64,000 bases of DNA, taken from contig JAVBXN010000012.1 in the NCBI GenBank assembly GCA_030824515.1, positions 124,001 to 188,000 of the forward strand. The letters run 5' to 3'. Every line of letters begins with the position of its first letter. The first letter of the stretch is position 1. Under the pieces are notes generated by a model. It ran no database searches and was not told the origin of the DNA. It saw only the letters and a program-made list of their open reading frames with translations. Below, one piece after another: positions 19,251 to 29,350 of this stretch. The position numbers and the translations under genes are program-made. Source of the DNA: Pelobacter sp. (GTDB lineage: Bacteria; Desulfobacterota; Desulfuromonadia; Geobacterales; Pseudopelobacteraceae).

Positions 19251-19639
19251 CCGATTTTGCCTCCAGCCGAGGCGATTATTGCTATTCTTCTGGTAAGTGT
19301 GGAAAGCTCATGAATCGGCTTTTGCAGGACATCGGCCGCAGTCATTCCGATGGTGCGCAACTCGTCTGAAAGATGATAATCCATGCCGGTGTGCAGCAGG
19401 TAAGCGGTCGCGGGACAGAGCAGGTAGGCCCGGCGGATGAATGTCTCGCCGTCCATCCCGGCCAGACGCATATCGGAAATGCAAACGGTGGGATTTATCG
19501 CGACAATCGAATCCAGCGCCTCTTCTCCACTGGAAGCCTGGTGGACCATGAAGCCCTCGTCTTCCAGAAAGGCGCAGATACAGTTGCGGATCATTTCGTC
19601 GTCGTCAACCAGCAGTATGGATATCTCGGAATAGTTCAT
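19247..19639 (-). CDS. Stand-alone CheY-like receiver
   Basis: The 130-residue protein is a single receiver domain: acidic pocket VDDDE near the N-terminus, phospho-acceptor in VCISDMRLAGMDG, and the C-terminal Lys in LQKPI. The switch position is the Thr of LLHTGMD. ATG at 19639 overlaps the TGA of the upstream kinase by one base (TGATG), and its own stop overlaps the next start (ATGA), so all three genes are coupled; an in-frame GTG six bases earlier is less likely. It probably relays phosphate between the kinase at 19639-20823 and the c-di-GMP protein or another target. There is no output domain. Confidence 0.9.
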   Translation of the reverse strand: MNYSEISILLVDDDEMIRNCICAFLEDEGFMVHQASSGEEALDSIVAINPTVCISDMRLAGMDGETFIRRAYLLCPATAYLLHTGMDYHLSDELRTIGMTAADVLQKPIHELSTLTRRIAIIASAGGKIG

Positions 19640-20823
19640 CAACACGCCTCCAAAGCCGGAAGTTCGATCGTAAAACAGGTACCCTGGCCTGGTTTTGAGC
19701 GGACCTTGAGTGTGCCATGATGTCCTTTGGTTACTATGGCATAGGCCACCGACAATCCCAGGCCGGTGCCCACACCAACCTCCTTGGTCGAAAAGAACGG
19801 CTCGAAAATGCGCAGACGGATAGCGTCATCGATACCCGGGCCGTTATCATCGATCTCGATCACGGCCATGCCCTGAGCCAGGCACGTCCTCAACGTAATA
19901 CGGGGCGGTTCATCTTTCCCCGATCCGGACAGGGCCTGGGCGGCATTCTTGAGGATATTCATGAAAACCTGCTCCATCTCCTGAACCACCATGCTGATCG
20001 GCGGCATGTCGTGGGCATACTCCCTGACCAGGTCGATATTACGGAAATCGTAAATCTTCTTCATATCATAGTCGCTGGCGACCAGCTCCAGAGTCCGGTC
20101 AAGCATTTCGGACAGATCGACCGATTCGATCTGCGGCTCGCTCCTCCGGCTGAAGTGAAGCATATTGTTGATGATATTGGATGCGCGCGCGCCGGCGGTG
20201 CGGATATGGCTGATAAACTCGAATATGCCGCGTTTCTCCAGGTAGGCCCGTACCAGTTCCAGGTTGACACCAACCTCGCCGGCCGCTGTAAGGTTAGCCG
20301 GAATGCCGGACGATACGCGACGTTCGATGTTCTGCGCGTTCTGCATGATGGCGCCCAGCGGATTGTTTATTTCATGGGCCATGCCCGCAGCCAGGCCGCC
20401 AACCATGATCATCTTCTCGGTATGGGCCATGATCTCTTCAATACGGACATGCTCGGTAATGTCGTCGATACGGATGACCGCCATTGCCGAGCCTTCGGAT
20501 TTGAGCGGATAGATTTCCAGCGAGTAATACGACAGCTGGCTGCCTTTGCGACAAAGAAGCTTGTCAAATTCCATCGGCGCCTGGCTGTCGATAACCTGGT
20601 CAACCTTTTCAAGCTGATCGGCGAACTGCGGTATCAGCGACACGATCCGCATCCCCAGCGCGTTGCCGGCTGAAACGCCGCTGAACAGCTCGAAGCGCCT
20701 GTTGACGAGATCGACGCACCCATCTCGGTCAACCCTGACGATGATCGAGGGTAGCGTATCCAGAATATCAACCAGGGCCTTTTTATGCTGTTCAATCTGT
20801 TCGGCGGCATAACGGAGCGGCAT
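19639..20823 (-). CDS. Soluble PAS histidine kinase
   Basis: The 394-residue protein has a PAS domain (about 12-125, [14 protein letters not shown] to IRIDDITEH), a HisKA motif [14 protein letters not shown] with H150, and a HATPase domain ([34 protein letters not shown]). It has no membrane segment and no fused receiver, so it must pass phosphate in trans. The two receiver proteins encoded next, at 19247-19639 and 17136-19250, overlap in a coupled chain and are the obvious partners. GGAG eight bases upstream supports ATG 20823. It begins 37 bases after the MCP stop, so it may share its transcript. The ligand of the PAS domain is not predictable. Confidence 0.92.
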   Translation of the reverse strand: MPLRYAAEQIEQHKKALVDILDTLPSIIVRVDRDGCVDLVNRRFELFSGVSAGNALGMRIVSLIPQFADQLEKVDQVIDSQAPMEFDKLLCRKGSQLSYYSLEIYPLKSEGSAMAVIRIDDITEHVRIEEIMAHTEKMIMVGGLAAGMAHEINNPLGAIMQNAQNIERRVSSGIPANLTAAGEVGVNLELVRAYLEKRGIFEFISHIRTAGARASNIINNMLHFSRRSEPQIESVDLSEMLDRTLELVASDYDMKKIYDFRNIDLVREYAHDMPPISMVVQEMEQVFMNILKNAAQALSGSGKDEPPRITLRTCLAQGMAVIEIDDNGPGIDDAIRLRIFEPFFSTKEVGVGTGLGLSVAYAIVTKGHHGTLKVRSKPGQGTCFTIELPALEAC

Positions 20824-20860
20824 AATTGTTTCTCCGGATCAGTTTTGTTGATGGCAAGGG

Positions 20861-22546
20861 TTAGAGTCTGTAATAGGCGACCATTTCCTTGAGTTCCTCG
20901 GCCAGTGTTGACAGGCTGCCCGCCGCCAGGGAGAGTTCCTGAACGCCCCGCGCACTGCCGGACACCGCCTCGTTGATCATGTGAACATTGTTGCTGATTT
21001 CGCGGGTGGTTGCAGTCTGTTCCTCTGCCGCGGTGGCAATCTGGTTGATCTGGGCCGTAACTTCGTTGATCTGGCTCAGTATGTTTCCCAGCGCCTCTCC
21101 CGACTTCACCGCTTCGGAACTCCCCTTGGCCACCTCCTGGACACCCTCCTCCATTGAAGCCACCGCCGTTCGTGTTTCACTCTGAATGCCCTTGATCATC
21201 GCAGCGATTTCCTTGGTGGCCCTGGTGGTGCGTTCGGCCAACGCCCGGACTTCATCGGCGACAACGGCGAATCCGCGCCCCTGTTCGCCGGCCCGGGCAG
21301 CTTCGATGGCGGCATTCAGCGCCAGCAGATTGGTCTGGTCGGCTATATCCTCGATCGTCCCGATGATATTCCCGATCTGTACCGAACTGCTACCCAGCGC
21401 GTCAACCGATGCGGCGGTTTCCCTGACACGGCCGGCGATTCGCTCCATCCCCCTGACCGTTCCCATCACGACCGCGGCGCCATCTTTGGCCATTTCGGAG
21501 GCGCGTCCGGCATTTTCCGCAGCGGAGATGCAATTCGAAGCGATATCTCCCGATGTAGCCGACATTTCTTCGCCCGCCGTTGCCACGGTGCTTGCCTGCG
21601 AGACGATATCCTCCGTCGTATGCGACATGGTATCGGACGTGGCCCTGAGCTCCATGGAAGCCGAAGCCAGACTCTCGGCGGACTCCTTGATCTTTTCCAT
21701 CATGCGGCGCTGACTTGCCACCAGGTTCCTGATCGACTGCAGCAGGCTGCCGGGGTAATTCCCCTGAATTACAATACCGACACCCAAATCACCGCCGGCA
21801 ACCTTTTCAACCACTTCGACCGCGTAGAGCGGATCTCCGCCGATTTTGCGGGTGATGTCATTGGCAAACCAGAAAGCAAAACCAAGGCAACCCAGGATGA
21901 TCACGACGGCCGATGCCGCGAAAAATGCGATATTGGCGACGAACGACCTCCGGGCTGTGTTTTTGTGTTCGTCCATGATCTTGTCGATATCATCGACATA
22001 GTTGCCGGTACCCACCACCCATCCCCAGGGTTTGAACTCCAGCGAGTAACTCCGCTTCGGCATCGGCGTGTCGCTGCCCGCCTTGGGAAACCAGTAATCG
22101 GTGTAACCGCCGCCTTCCCTGCGGCCGTTCTCGATGATCTCCCTGATCAGGAATTTACCCTTTTGATCCTTGATATCCAGCCTGCTTTTCCCTTCGGACG
22201 GTTTTCCCAGCATGACCACGTTCACGCCGTCAACCGTATCGATCCAGAAATAGTTATCCTTCTGATATCGCAACTGACGGACCAGATCGGCGGCCTGCTT
22301 CCTGGCTTCATCGGCGGAGATTTCACCCTTGCGGGAACGCTCTTCGACAGTGGCAATCAGACTGACCACGGTGTGCACCTGGCTCTTGACCAGGGCATCA
22401 TAGTCATCCAGCAGAGCCTTTTTCTGATTTGCCAGAGAAACGTCCGAAAGGAGCTGCATCCGGTAGACAGCTATGCCTGAAAGAGCGGTAAGAGCCGCAA
22501 ACACACCTACAAAAACAAACAGTAACAACTTGGTTCTGAAACTCAT
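20861..22546 (-). CDS. Methyl-accepting chemotaxis protein with single Cache sensor
   Basis: Of 561 residues, TM1 is [18 protein letters not shown]. The periplasmic sCache_2-type domain contains [28 protein letters not shown] and [20 protein letters not shown]2 ([22 protein letters not shown]) and a HAMP-like region follow. The signalling hairpin carries [20 protein letters not shown] and [18 protein letters not shown]. Cache domains of this type often bind small organic acids. The start is ATG 22546, with AAGGAGG at the right distance; a longer in-frame start would add 13 residues. Unlike the MCP at 31966 it ends in MVAYYRL with no CheR-docking tail, so its methylation may need help from other receptors. 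It sits 137 bases after the solo CheB gene. Confidence 0.94.
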   Translation of the reverse strand: MSFRTKLLLFVFVGVFAALTALSGIAVYRMQLLSDVSLANQKKALLDDYDALVKSQVHTVVSLIATVEERSRKGEISADEARKQAADLVRQLRYQKDNYFWIDTVDGVNVVMLGKPSEGKSRLDIKDQKGKFLIREIIENGRREGGGYTDYWFPKAGSDTPMPKRSYSLEFKPWGWVVGTGNYVDDIDKIMDEHKNTARRSFVANIAFFAASAVVIILGCLGFAFWFANDITRKIGGDPLYAVEVVEKVAGGDLGVGIVIQGNYPGSLLQSIRNLVASQRRMMEKIKESAESLASASMELRATSDTMSHTTEDIVSQASTVATAGEEMSATSGDIASNCISAAENAGRASEMAKDGAAVVMGTVRGMERIAGRVRETAASVDALGSSSVQIGNIIGTIEDIADQTNLLALNAAIEAARAGEQGRGFAVVADEVRALAERTTRATKEIAAMIKGIQSETRTAVASMEEGVQEVAKGSSEAVKSGEALGNILSQINEVTAQINQIATAAEEQTATTREISNNVHMINEAVSGSARGVQELSLAAGSLSTLAEELKEMVAYYRL

Positions 22547-22683
22547 GGCAGCCTCCTTGGAAAAACAAATCAGGTTATGGCGCAACAGACTGGAAACCGG
22601 GCCTTACGGACATTCTGAGAAAGCTTGCTGTCACTGAATGATAACAGACTAATCACATACTTAAAGAGGGTGGCCTTTGAATA

Positions 22684-23277
22684 TCAGCCCTCGGACAAAT
22701 TATTTGCCGGGCCGGAAAGCAGTTCCACCAGTTTTTGGCCGATTTTATCGGGAGGAAACACAAAATCCACCGATCCGGTTTCCAGAGCGGCCTTGGGCAT
22801 GCCGTAGATTGCCGACGACTCCTGATCCTGGGCGATGTTCACCCCTCCGATCGCCTTGATATGCCGGACCCCCTCCGCGCCATCCTTGCCCATGCCGGTC
22901 AGTATCACTCCGATTATACGTTTTCGCCTCAACGGCTTGAGCAATGATTGCATCGCCACGTCAACGGAAGGCTGGACAAAATTGACCCGTGGGCCTTCCG
23001 TCAGGATTATGCGGCTGTTCCCTTCCAGGGTGAGGTGATACCCTCCCGGGGCCAGGTAAATCCGGCCACTGTGGAGATACTCTCCATCCTCCGCCAAGGT
23101 GACCGGCATCGAGGCCAAATCGCCAAGACTTCTTGCTATGCGGTAGTCCATTCCGGTTGGAATGTGCAGAACGATCACCAGGGCCGCATTCAACGGAGGC
23201 AGATCGGCAAACAGGCGCTTGAGAGCGATCGGACCGCCGGTCGAGACCCCGATCATTACAATATTATTTGCGGTCAT
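22684..23277 (-). CDS. Receiver-less CheB-type methylesterase
   Basis: The 197-residue protein is only the CheB catalytic domain. The three catalytic positions are visible: Ser in IGVSTGGP, His in VLHIPTGM and Asp in LTGMGKDGAEG. The N-terminal receiver that inhibits full CheB until phosphorylated is missing. The gene directly upstream (23274-23666) is a lone receiver whose stop overlaps this start (ATGA), so the two together look like a split CheB. The enzyme should demethylate or deamidate glutamate/glutamine sites on MCPs. A second, complete CheB is encoded at 29351-30442. Whether the lone receiver controls this protein is inference. Confidence 0.9.
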   Translation of the reverse strand: MTANNIVMIGVSTGGPIALKRLFADLPPLNAALVIVLHIPTGMDYRIARSLGDLASMPVTLAEDGEYLHSGRIYLAPGGYHLTLEGNSRIILTEGPRVNFVQPSVDVAMQSLLKPLRRKRIIGVILTGMGKDGAEGVRHIKAIGGVNIAQDQESSAIYGMPKAALETGSVDFVFPPDKIGQKLVELLSGPANNLSEG

Positions 23278-23666
23278 GCCCTGTCGTTCTCCGTTTTCAG
23301 GAGACTCCGGTAATAGCGGAGAGAATCCAGCAGGTTGTCGGCATTGAAAGGTTTGGTTATATAATCGGTGACATACTCCTGCAGCCCCTCCATCTTTTCA
23401 TCCGGAGTGTCCATCGCCGTCAGCATCACGATGACATTGCCTTCGTAGAGTCCCTGTTCCACGATCTTGCGGATCGTGTCCCAGCCATCCATCCCGGGCA
23501 TCATGATGTCCATCAGGATCACCCCGGTGAAGCCGGACTTCAGGTGACGCAGGCACTCTTCTCCACCGGCGGCGGTGACAATATCCATCCCCTCAGTCTC
23601 CAGCAGAATCTCGACCGCTTCCCTGATCATATCCTCATCATCTACAATCATTATCCTGCTATCCAT
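23274..23666 (-). CDS. Stand-alone CheY-like receiver coupled to solo CheB
   Basis: The 130-residue receiver has IMIVDDEDMIREA, the phospho-acceptor in VILMDIMMPGMDGWD, Thr in VMLTAMD and Lys in YITKPFNADNL, so all key residues are intact. It overlaps the kinase gene upstream by 8 bases (the kinase stop lies inside its first codons) and overlaps the solo CheB downstream by ATGA. This tight chain suggests kinase to receiver to methylesterase signalling in fixed stoichiometry. There is no DNA-binding or enzymatic output domain. Confidence 0.92.
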   Translation of the reverse strand: MDSRIMIVDDEDMIREAVEILLETEGMDIVTAAGGEECLRHLKSGFTGVILMDIMMPGMDGWDTIRKIVEQGLYEGNVIVMLTAMDTPDEKMEGLQEYVTDYITKPFNADNLLDSLRYYRSLLKTENDRA

Positions 23667-26223
23667 TAGAGATCATCTCCTTTTCGCCAATACCGATACT
23701 GGCAAACTGTTGATTAATTGTGAACAAAATACTGGTACCCTGCCCCAGCCCGGCGCTTTCGGCCCAGATTCTGCCGTTGTGATTCTGAACGATCCGCTTG
23801 CAAATCGAGAGACCGAGACCGGATGCTTCAAGGTTATGACGGGATTCATCCACCTTGAAAAACTCGTCGAAGATCAGCTCCAGATGATCCGGGGCAATAC
23901 CGATACCATTATCGGTTATGGAAACGGTTATGGTTTCGTCGCACTGTTCAGCGCTAATCCGGACAAGTCCGTTATCCGGCGAATAGTACGCGGCATTCGA
24001 GATCAGATTGGCAAACAGTTCGTTTATCTGGTCCGGCACGACCTGAACCACAAGCGCTGGGTCAATTTCATTTCGGCAATCGATATTCTTGTCGGCAAGC
24101 AGACCGGCTCTAGCAGCCAGGCATTCATTAACCGCTGAATAAAGCGGGATGGATTCTACTTCATACGGCCTGATATCGTTCGAAAGCTTGACGAGCATCC
24201 TGGTTTTATCGGTCAGTTCCTTGATGGAGCTGATGTTCCTGCAGCAGATATCCAGCATCTTTTTAAGATTGGGATCGGCGACCCGTTGCCTGACCAGCGG
24301 CAGGAGAGCAAACAGAGGTGTGAGCGGAGTTTTCAGGTCATGTCCAAGTCTGACCATGAAAGACTCCATCATGCGCGCATGGTGGAGTTGCGCCTCCATA
24401 CGGGACTTTTCGTGCTCCGCACGGCGATTTTCGGTAATATCACGGATAGACTCGATACCGCCGACCCGGTTGCCGGACTTGTCAAACAGCGGCGTGGCGG
24501 TACCCCAGAAGTAGCGGGTCTCTCCATTGCGGAACGCCGGAACGCGCGCTTCCGCCGAAAGGGTTGCCCCCTCTCTTTTGATGGTTGTGTAATCGCGGCT
24601 TATCACATCCAGATCCTCGTCAATCAGGTCAATCAGAATCGGTCTGGGTTCTCCATAGAATGGAATCGAATAGATGTGATTGCCGTTGCCCATCACATCT
24701 TGCTTTTTCAGTCCGGTCATGTTTTCCATGGCCCGGTTCCAGGCGATCACCCGTTTTTCCCGGTCCACAACAAAAGTAGCGTCCGGCAGGAACTCGACAA
24801 TGTCCAGCAACTGCTGGTAAGCGCTTTTCGCTTCCTCTTCGGCCACCTTGCGTTCGGTAATGTCCCGAAACGACCAGAGCCGCCCGTAATAACGGCCGTC
24901 TGCGCCGATCAACGACACTGTATAACGGTCCAGGGTCTTTCCGTCCAACAGGGCAAGTTCATCACGGCAACTCTCCTGGCGATTCTGGTACAGGTATCGG
25001 ACCTTCTCCAGAAAACCTTTGGGATCGACCATGCGACCCGTCACATACTCCAGTACCGGCTCATCGTCTTTCGACTCCGCCAGGTGTGGCGGAAGCCCCA
25101 TGATCTCGACGAAGCGGCGATTGAACGACAGTATTCTGGCGTTTTCATCAACAACCAGAATCCCGTCTATCGAAGCTTCCTGCTGTGTGGACAGCAGCAG
25201 GTTCCGAAATTCCAGTGCAACCTCGGCTTTCTTGCGCTCGGTGATGTCAATCACGACACCTACCAACCCACCCACGGCGCCATGGCTCTCGTTGAAAGTG
25301 GCCTTGTTGAAAATGGCGTCGCGCAATGTGCCGTCGGCATACCTGACAACGGTCTCGTAGGCTTGCATGCCAGGATTCTCAAGCAGGGCCAGGTCCTGCT
25401 GCTGATAGAGGTCAGCCAACTCCATCGGCCAGAGATCATGGGGCGTCTTGCCGATCAATTGCTCCCGGCTGAAGCCTACATACGCTTCAAAGGCCTTGTT
25501 GCAGCCGAGATAACGGCAGCTGGCATCCTTGAAAAAGACCGGGGTCGGAATTGTATCCAGAAGCGTCTGCTGAAACCGGCCCTGATTTTCATTATCGGCT
25601 TCAATCCGCCTCATCGCCAGCCCCAAAAGGGTCAACAACAGCACGGAACCGGCCACGATACCAGACAGCACCAGAGTCAGGTGCATTTTCATCACATGCA
25701 GGCGGGTCAGGAATTCCCCCTCCTTGATCCCGACAAAAAGAACGCCGATAATCTCGCCCTTTCGATTCCGGATCGGGTCGTAGGCGGTCAGATAGGGAGA
25801 ACCGAGGATGGTAGTTGCGCCGCGATAGGAGACCCCCTGTTTGAAAATGGAGTCGTGGGCCGCCCCCACCAGCCTGCTCCCCAGAGCCCGCTTCCCTTCG
25901 GCATCCAGCACGTTGGTCGAGACCCGTTCGTCGCCCATGAAGATCGTGGCCACCCCGCCAAAGATCGCCTGAATCTTGTCCGGCAGCTCGGAGTTGCCAT
26001 TGACCGCATAATCACCGGCCAGCAATGTTCCATCGACGACCCGGTAATCCTCTCCCTTGGCCGCAAGCAGCTGCCAGAACGTTTGGATGCTGATTTCCAG
26101 CCTCTCGCGCTCGTGCGTTGCTTCACTGTCATGATAGCGATCAAGAGAGTAAAAACCGAACAGCGTGATGCTCAGTATCGCGATCAGGGAACTTGCCAGA
26201 ATGTATTTGGTAACAGGCTTCAT
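23659..26223 (-). CDS. Membrane histidine kinase with Cache_3-type sensor and three PAS domains
   Basis: The 854-residue protein starts with TM1 (YILASSLIAILSITLFGFY), followed by a periplasmic Cache domain (FGGVATIFMGDERVSTNVLD, SPYLTAYDPIRNRKGEIIGVLF) and TM2 (LVLSGIVAGSVLLLTLLGLA). Three cytoplasmic PAS domains follow, at about 215-335, 340-460 and 470-600. The HisKA segment has RLGHDLKTPLTPL with H628, and the HATPase has LISNAAYYSPDNG, DNGIGI and ASGLGLSICKRIV. There is no receiver; the overlapping lone receiver gene downstream is the likely target. Its third PAS domain resembles that of the kinase at 11893 (SIPFYGEPRP and [10 protein letters not shown]), hinting at shared ancestry. The ligand is unknown; Cache_3-like domains often bind organic acids. 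Confidence 0.93.
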   Translation of the reverse strand: MKPVTKYILASSLIAILSITLFGFYSLDRYHDSEATHERERLEISIQTFWQLLAAKGEDYRVVDGTLLAGDYAVNGNSELPDKIQAIFGGVATIFMGDERVSTNVLDAEGKRALGSRLVGAAHDSIFKQGVSYRGATTILGSPYLTAYDPIRNRKGEIIGVLFVGIKEGEFLTRLHVMKMHLTLVLSGIVAGSVLLLTLLGLAMRRIEADNENQGRFQQTLLDTIPTPVFFKDASCRYLGCNKAFEAYVGFSREQLIGKTPHDLWPMELADLYQQQDLALLENPGMQAYETVVRYADGTLRDAIFNKATFNESHGAVGGLVGVVIDITERKKAEVALEFRNLLLSTQQEASIDGILVVDENARILSFNRRFVEIMGLPPHLAESKDDEPVLEYVTGRMVDPKGFLEKVRYLYQNRQESCRDELALLDGKTLDRYTVSLIGADGRYYGRLWSFRDITERKVAEEEAKSAYQQLLDIVEFLPDATFVVDREKRVIAWNRAMENMTGLKKQDVMGNGNHIYSIPFYGEPRPILIDLIDEDLDVISRDYTTIKREGATLSAEARVPAFRNGETRYFWGTATPLFDKSGNRVGGIESIRDITENRRAEHEKSRMEAQLHHARMMESFMVRLGHDLKTPLTPLFALLPLVRQRVADPNLKKMLDICCRNISSIKELTDKTRMLVKLSNDIRPYEVESIPLYSAVNECLAARAGLLADKNIDCRNEIDPALVVQVVPDQINELFANLISNAAYYSPDNGLVRISAEQCDETITVSITDNGIGIAPDHLELIFDEFFKVDESRHNLEASGLGLSICKRIVQNHNGRIWAESAGLGQGTSILFTINQQFASIGIGEKEMISNG

Positions 26224-26266
26224 CTTGCCGATCCTTCATGATTCCATCAATGTTGGTTTTGCCGCA

Positions 26267-29200
26267 TTAAATTGAACCGCCCAATGCCAGCAGGCCCCTG
26301 ACCTTGGCCATCAACGCGTCCAGGGTGAACGGTTTCTGCAGGAAATGGATTCCCTCTTCCAACGCGCCGGCGTTCACGATGATGTTGTTGGTATAGCCCG
26401 ACATGTACAGAACCCTGTCGATTTCAGGCCGCTCGGCGCTGATGCGTTCGAAAAGCTGCTGGCCGTTCATGCCCGGCATGACCACATCGGTTATCAGCAG
26501 GTCGATTTTTTCCGGGATCCGCCTGACAAGTTCCAGGGCCTCTTCCGGATGAGCCCCGACATAAACCCTGTAACCAAGCCCTTCCAGCAACTCGGCCGTC
26601 ATGCCGCGCACCATTTCGTTATCCTCTACCAGCAGGATTGTTTCGCTACCGCTATAATCGGAAGCCGGACCGGCTAGAATAACGTCGGCACGTCCCGGCT
26701 GCTCATCCACCAGCGGGAAGTAAATCTTGAAAATTGTGCCGCTATCTTCCTTGCTGACCGCGGCGATGTATCCGTTATGCTGCTTGACGATGCCGTACAC
26801 GTTGGCCAGGCCGAGTCCGGTTCCGTGCCCGACCGGTTTGGTGGTAAAAAACGGCTCGAAGATGTGTCTCAAGGTCTCATCGTTCATGCCGCATCCGTTG
26901 TCGCTGAACGACAAAAGGATATAATCTCCGGCCCGCATGCCCGGATGCAGCCGGGCATATTCGTCGTCGATCATCACCTGTCCGGTTTCTATAACGATCT
27001 CGCCGGTGTCGCCGATGGCATCCTGGGCGTTGATGGCCAGATTGAGGATCACCTGATCGAGCTTTGAGCGATCGGCGCGGATGACAGCGGTCTGCGAGGA
27101 AAGCCGCAGATTGATATCGATGCTTTCGCGCAGTGTCCGTCGCAAAATGGCGTAAAACGATGAAATGGCGTCGTTCAAATCGATCACCTGCATCTGCATC
27201 ACCTGTTTACGACCGAAGCTGAGCAGTTGCTGGGTCAGGTCACGCGCCTTGTGGGAGGCTCCGATGATGCCATCGACTCTGGAAAGCAGCTTTTCGTCAT
27301 TCGGCAACGCCCTTTTGAGCATGTCGGCATAGATGATAATAGGTGTCAGCAGGTTGTTGAAATCGTGGGCCACCCCTCCGGCCAGGTGGCCGATCGCCTC
27401 CATCTTCTGCGACTGGCTCAAGCGGTGCTCCAACTCTTCCCGTTCAACCTCGTTTCTGCTCCGCTCGATGGCAATGCCGGCAAAGGCCGAGGCCTGTTCA
27501 ATCAGACTGATTTCAGCCGTTCCCGGGGTCGCCGGCCGGAGATGGTAAATCGCAAAAGTCCCCAGCAGCTCACCGGCGGCGGAAAGGATCGGCTCCGACC
27601 AGCACGAGCGGAGTCCCGCCTCCCGCGCCGGACTGAACCCGCTCCAGAAGGGATGGACATCGATATCCTCGACCACGACCCGCTCCTTGCGGAACGCGGC
27701 AGTGCCGCAAGAGCCAATCCCTTCGCCGATCCTGGTGCGGTTGACAGCGGCATTGTAGGAATCCGGCAGGTTGGGCGCAGCGCCATGCAGCAGGCGCAAG
27801 CCGTCATCATCAACCAGCATGATCGAACATAATGCGCCCGGACTCTCCGCTTCGATGGCGGTGCAAATGAAAGCGAGCAATCGGGACAGAGGCTCGCCGC
27901 GGGCAATTCGTTCCAGGATCTCGGCACGATTCTGACCACCCTGTTCGGCTTTTTTCAGATCATCAATATTTTTGACGATATATACCGCCTTGATGATCTC
28001 TCCGGCTTCGGAAAAAATCGGATCAACCGCGATTTCATACCACCTGTTATGCATGTTGGTCTGAACGGAAGCGCGTTTGCCGGTTTTCAACATGATTTCG
28101 AACGGGCAGTCTACGGGCGGCATAATCTTGCCGTAAATTGCCTGACAGCAGTTCTGACCGATCACATCCCCGGGCAAAATACCGAAAACCGCCTGCACGG
28201 CCTTGTTGGCACTGATAATCCGGCGATCCATATCAAAAATCATGATCGCATCTTCAACGGCATCGAAGGTACCCTGCCATTCCTTGACTGCGGTCATGAT
28301 CCTGTCGGCTTTGGCGGACAGTTGTTCCTGCTGTTCCTCAAGCTTGATCGAGGATGATTCGAGGCGCCGGAGTTGACGGAGAAAGAGGAACGAAAGCAGC
28401 GCAGCCAGAGCGACCAGCAGCGCGGCAATGCCCCCCTGCGTATAGAGAGTGCCGAGCCATGGAGCCACGACCTCGTCCTTGTCGAAAGAGACTATGGAAA
28501 CCACCGGCAAAGCGGACAGCTTACTGTAGGAGACAATTCGCGCGGTTTTATCAATCGGTGAAGTATCGGTATGAAACGTGCCGGAAGATGCCCTGCCCAG
28601 GTATTTTTTAAAAACAAGCGCCTGTTTGAAATCGGCAAGAAAAACCTTTTCGGAAAACGGCTCAACTACGAGCACATCGCTGACAAGCGTGGAGAGCAGG
28701 ATGCGGCCCTTCTTGCCGACATCGATGGTTTTATAAAATTTTTGAAAGTAGCCGACATCAAATCCCACTGCAATCAGCCCGATGAAGCGGCCGGCCCCGT
28801 TTCTCAGCGGACGGGAAAAGTTGAAACGCCATCTGCCGTCGATTCGGCTCTTGTACGGTTTTGAAATGAACAGCCCGGAAGTGGGGTTATCACGATGATG
28901 GACAAAATAATCCCGATCCGACAGGTCGATGCTCTTCGTGCGGTATTCCTGGGAATGGGCTACGACCTTGCCATGCTCGTCAATCACGAACACGGAATTG
29001 AAGCTTGAACTGTCATTTACACTTTTTCTGAGCAGCTTATGGAAACGTGGTTGCTGGGAGTATTGGGTACCGCCGTTTCCTTCTATCTCCGCGGCCAGTT
29101 GATTGAGTGTATTGTCCGACTGCGCAAAAACACGCTCGGCGTGTTCCTTGAGAGCGCCGGCATAACTGGAAGATCGCTTTTCGGCATCGTGAATCACAAG

Positions 29201-29311
29201 CCGGTATTCACGTATGCTGTTCCAGCAAAAAAGTCCCGCCAGCACCAGCAACACACCGGAAACCGATAGCATGAATCTTAATCTGATTTTGTTGTAATAG
29301 TCCGATGACAT
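26267..29311 (-). CDS. Membrane hybrid histidine kinase with dCache sensor (paralogue of the 14414 kinase)
   Basis: The protein has 1014 residues from the ATG at 29311, chosen because GGGAG lies 6 bases upstream; a GTG 21 bases earlier lacks good spacing. TM1 is [17 protein letters not shown] large periplasmic dCache-type domain carries [28 protein letters not shown] and [22 protein letters not shown]2 is [21 protein letters not shown] domain with NCCQAIYGK and DCPFEIM, a GAF domain ([20 protein letters not shown]), His[11 protein letters not shown] with H649, HATPase ([19 protein letters not shown]) and receiver ([13 protein letters not shown]) follow. The region from PAS to the end parallels the kinase at 14414-17035 closely. 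It is encoded 39 bases after cheB, so it is probably part of the che operon. Confidence 0.93.
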   Translation of the reverse strand: MSSDYYNKIRLRFMLSVSGVLLVLAGLFCWNSIREYRLVIHDAEKRSSSYAGALKEHAERVFAQSDNTLNQLAAEIEGNGGTQYSQQPRFHKLLRKSVNDSSSFNSVFVIDEHGKVVAHSQEYRTKSIDLSDRDYFVHHRDNPTSGLFISKPYKSRIDGRWRFNFSRPLRNGAGRFIGLIAVGFDVGYFQKFYKTIDVGKKGRILLSTLVSDVLVVEPFSEKVFLADFKQALVFKKYLGRASSGTFHTDTSPIDKTARIVSYSKLSALPVVSIVSFDKDEVVAPWLGTLYTQGGIAALLVALAALLSFLFLRQLRRLESSSIKLEEQQEQLSAKADRIMTAVKEWQGTFDAVEDAIMIFDMDRRIISANKAVQAVFGILPGDVIGQNCCQAIYGKIMPPVDCPFEIMLKTGKRASVQTNMHNRWYEIAVDPIFSEAGEIIKAVYIVKNIDDLKKAEQGGQNRAEILERIARGEPLSRLLAFICTAIEAESPGALCSIMLVDDDGLRLLHGAAPNLPDSYNAAVNRTRIGEGIGSCGTAAFRKERVVVEDIDVHPFWSGFSPAREAGLRSCWSEPILSAAGELLGTFAIYHLRPATPGTAEISLIEQASAFAGIAIERSRNEVEREELEHRLSQSQKMEAIGHLAGGVAHDFNNLLTPIIIYADMLKRALPNDEKLLSRVDGIIGASHKARDLTQQLLSFGRKQVMQMQVIDLNDAISSFYAILRRTLRESIDINLRLSSQTAVIRADRSKLDQVILNLAINAQDAIGDTGEIVIETGQVMIDDEYARLHPGMRAGDYILLSFSDNGCGMNDETLRHIFEPFFTTKPVGHGTGLGLANVYGIVKQHNGYIAAVSKEDSGTIFKIYFPLVDEQPGRADVILAGPASDYSGSETILLVEDNEMVRGMTAELLEGLGYRVYVGAHPEEALELVRRIPEKIDLLITDVVMPGMNGQQLFERISAERPEIDRVLYMSGYTNNIIVNAGALEEGIHFLQKPFTLDALMAKVRGLLALGGSI

Positions 29312-29350
29312 TACGACTCCCAAGCTACTCACTTCCTGCTGACAATCCCT

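Noticed and set aside
24286-26241. Plus-strand open frame of 651 codons
   Set aside because: Antisense to the Cache kinase gene, whose domains are unmistakable; the plus frame shows no family features.
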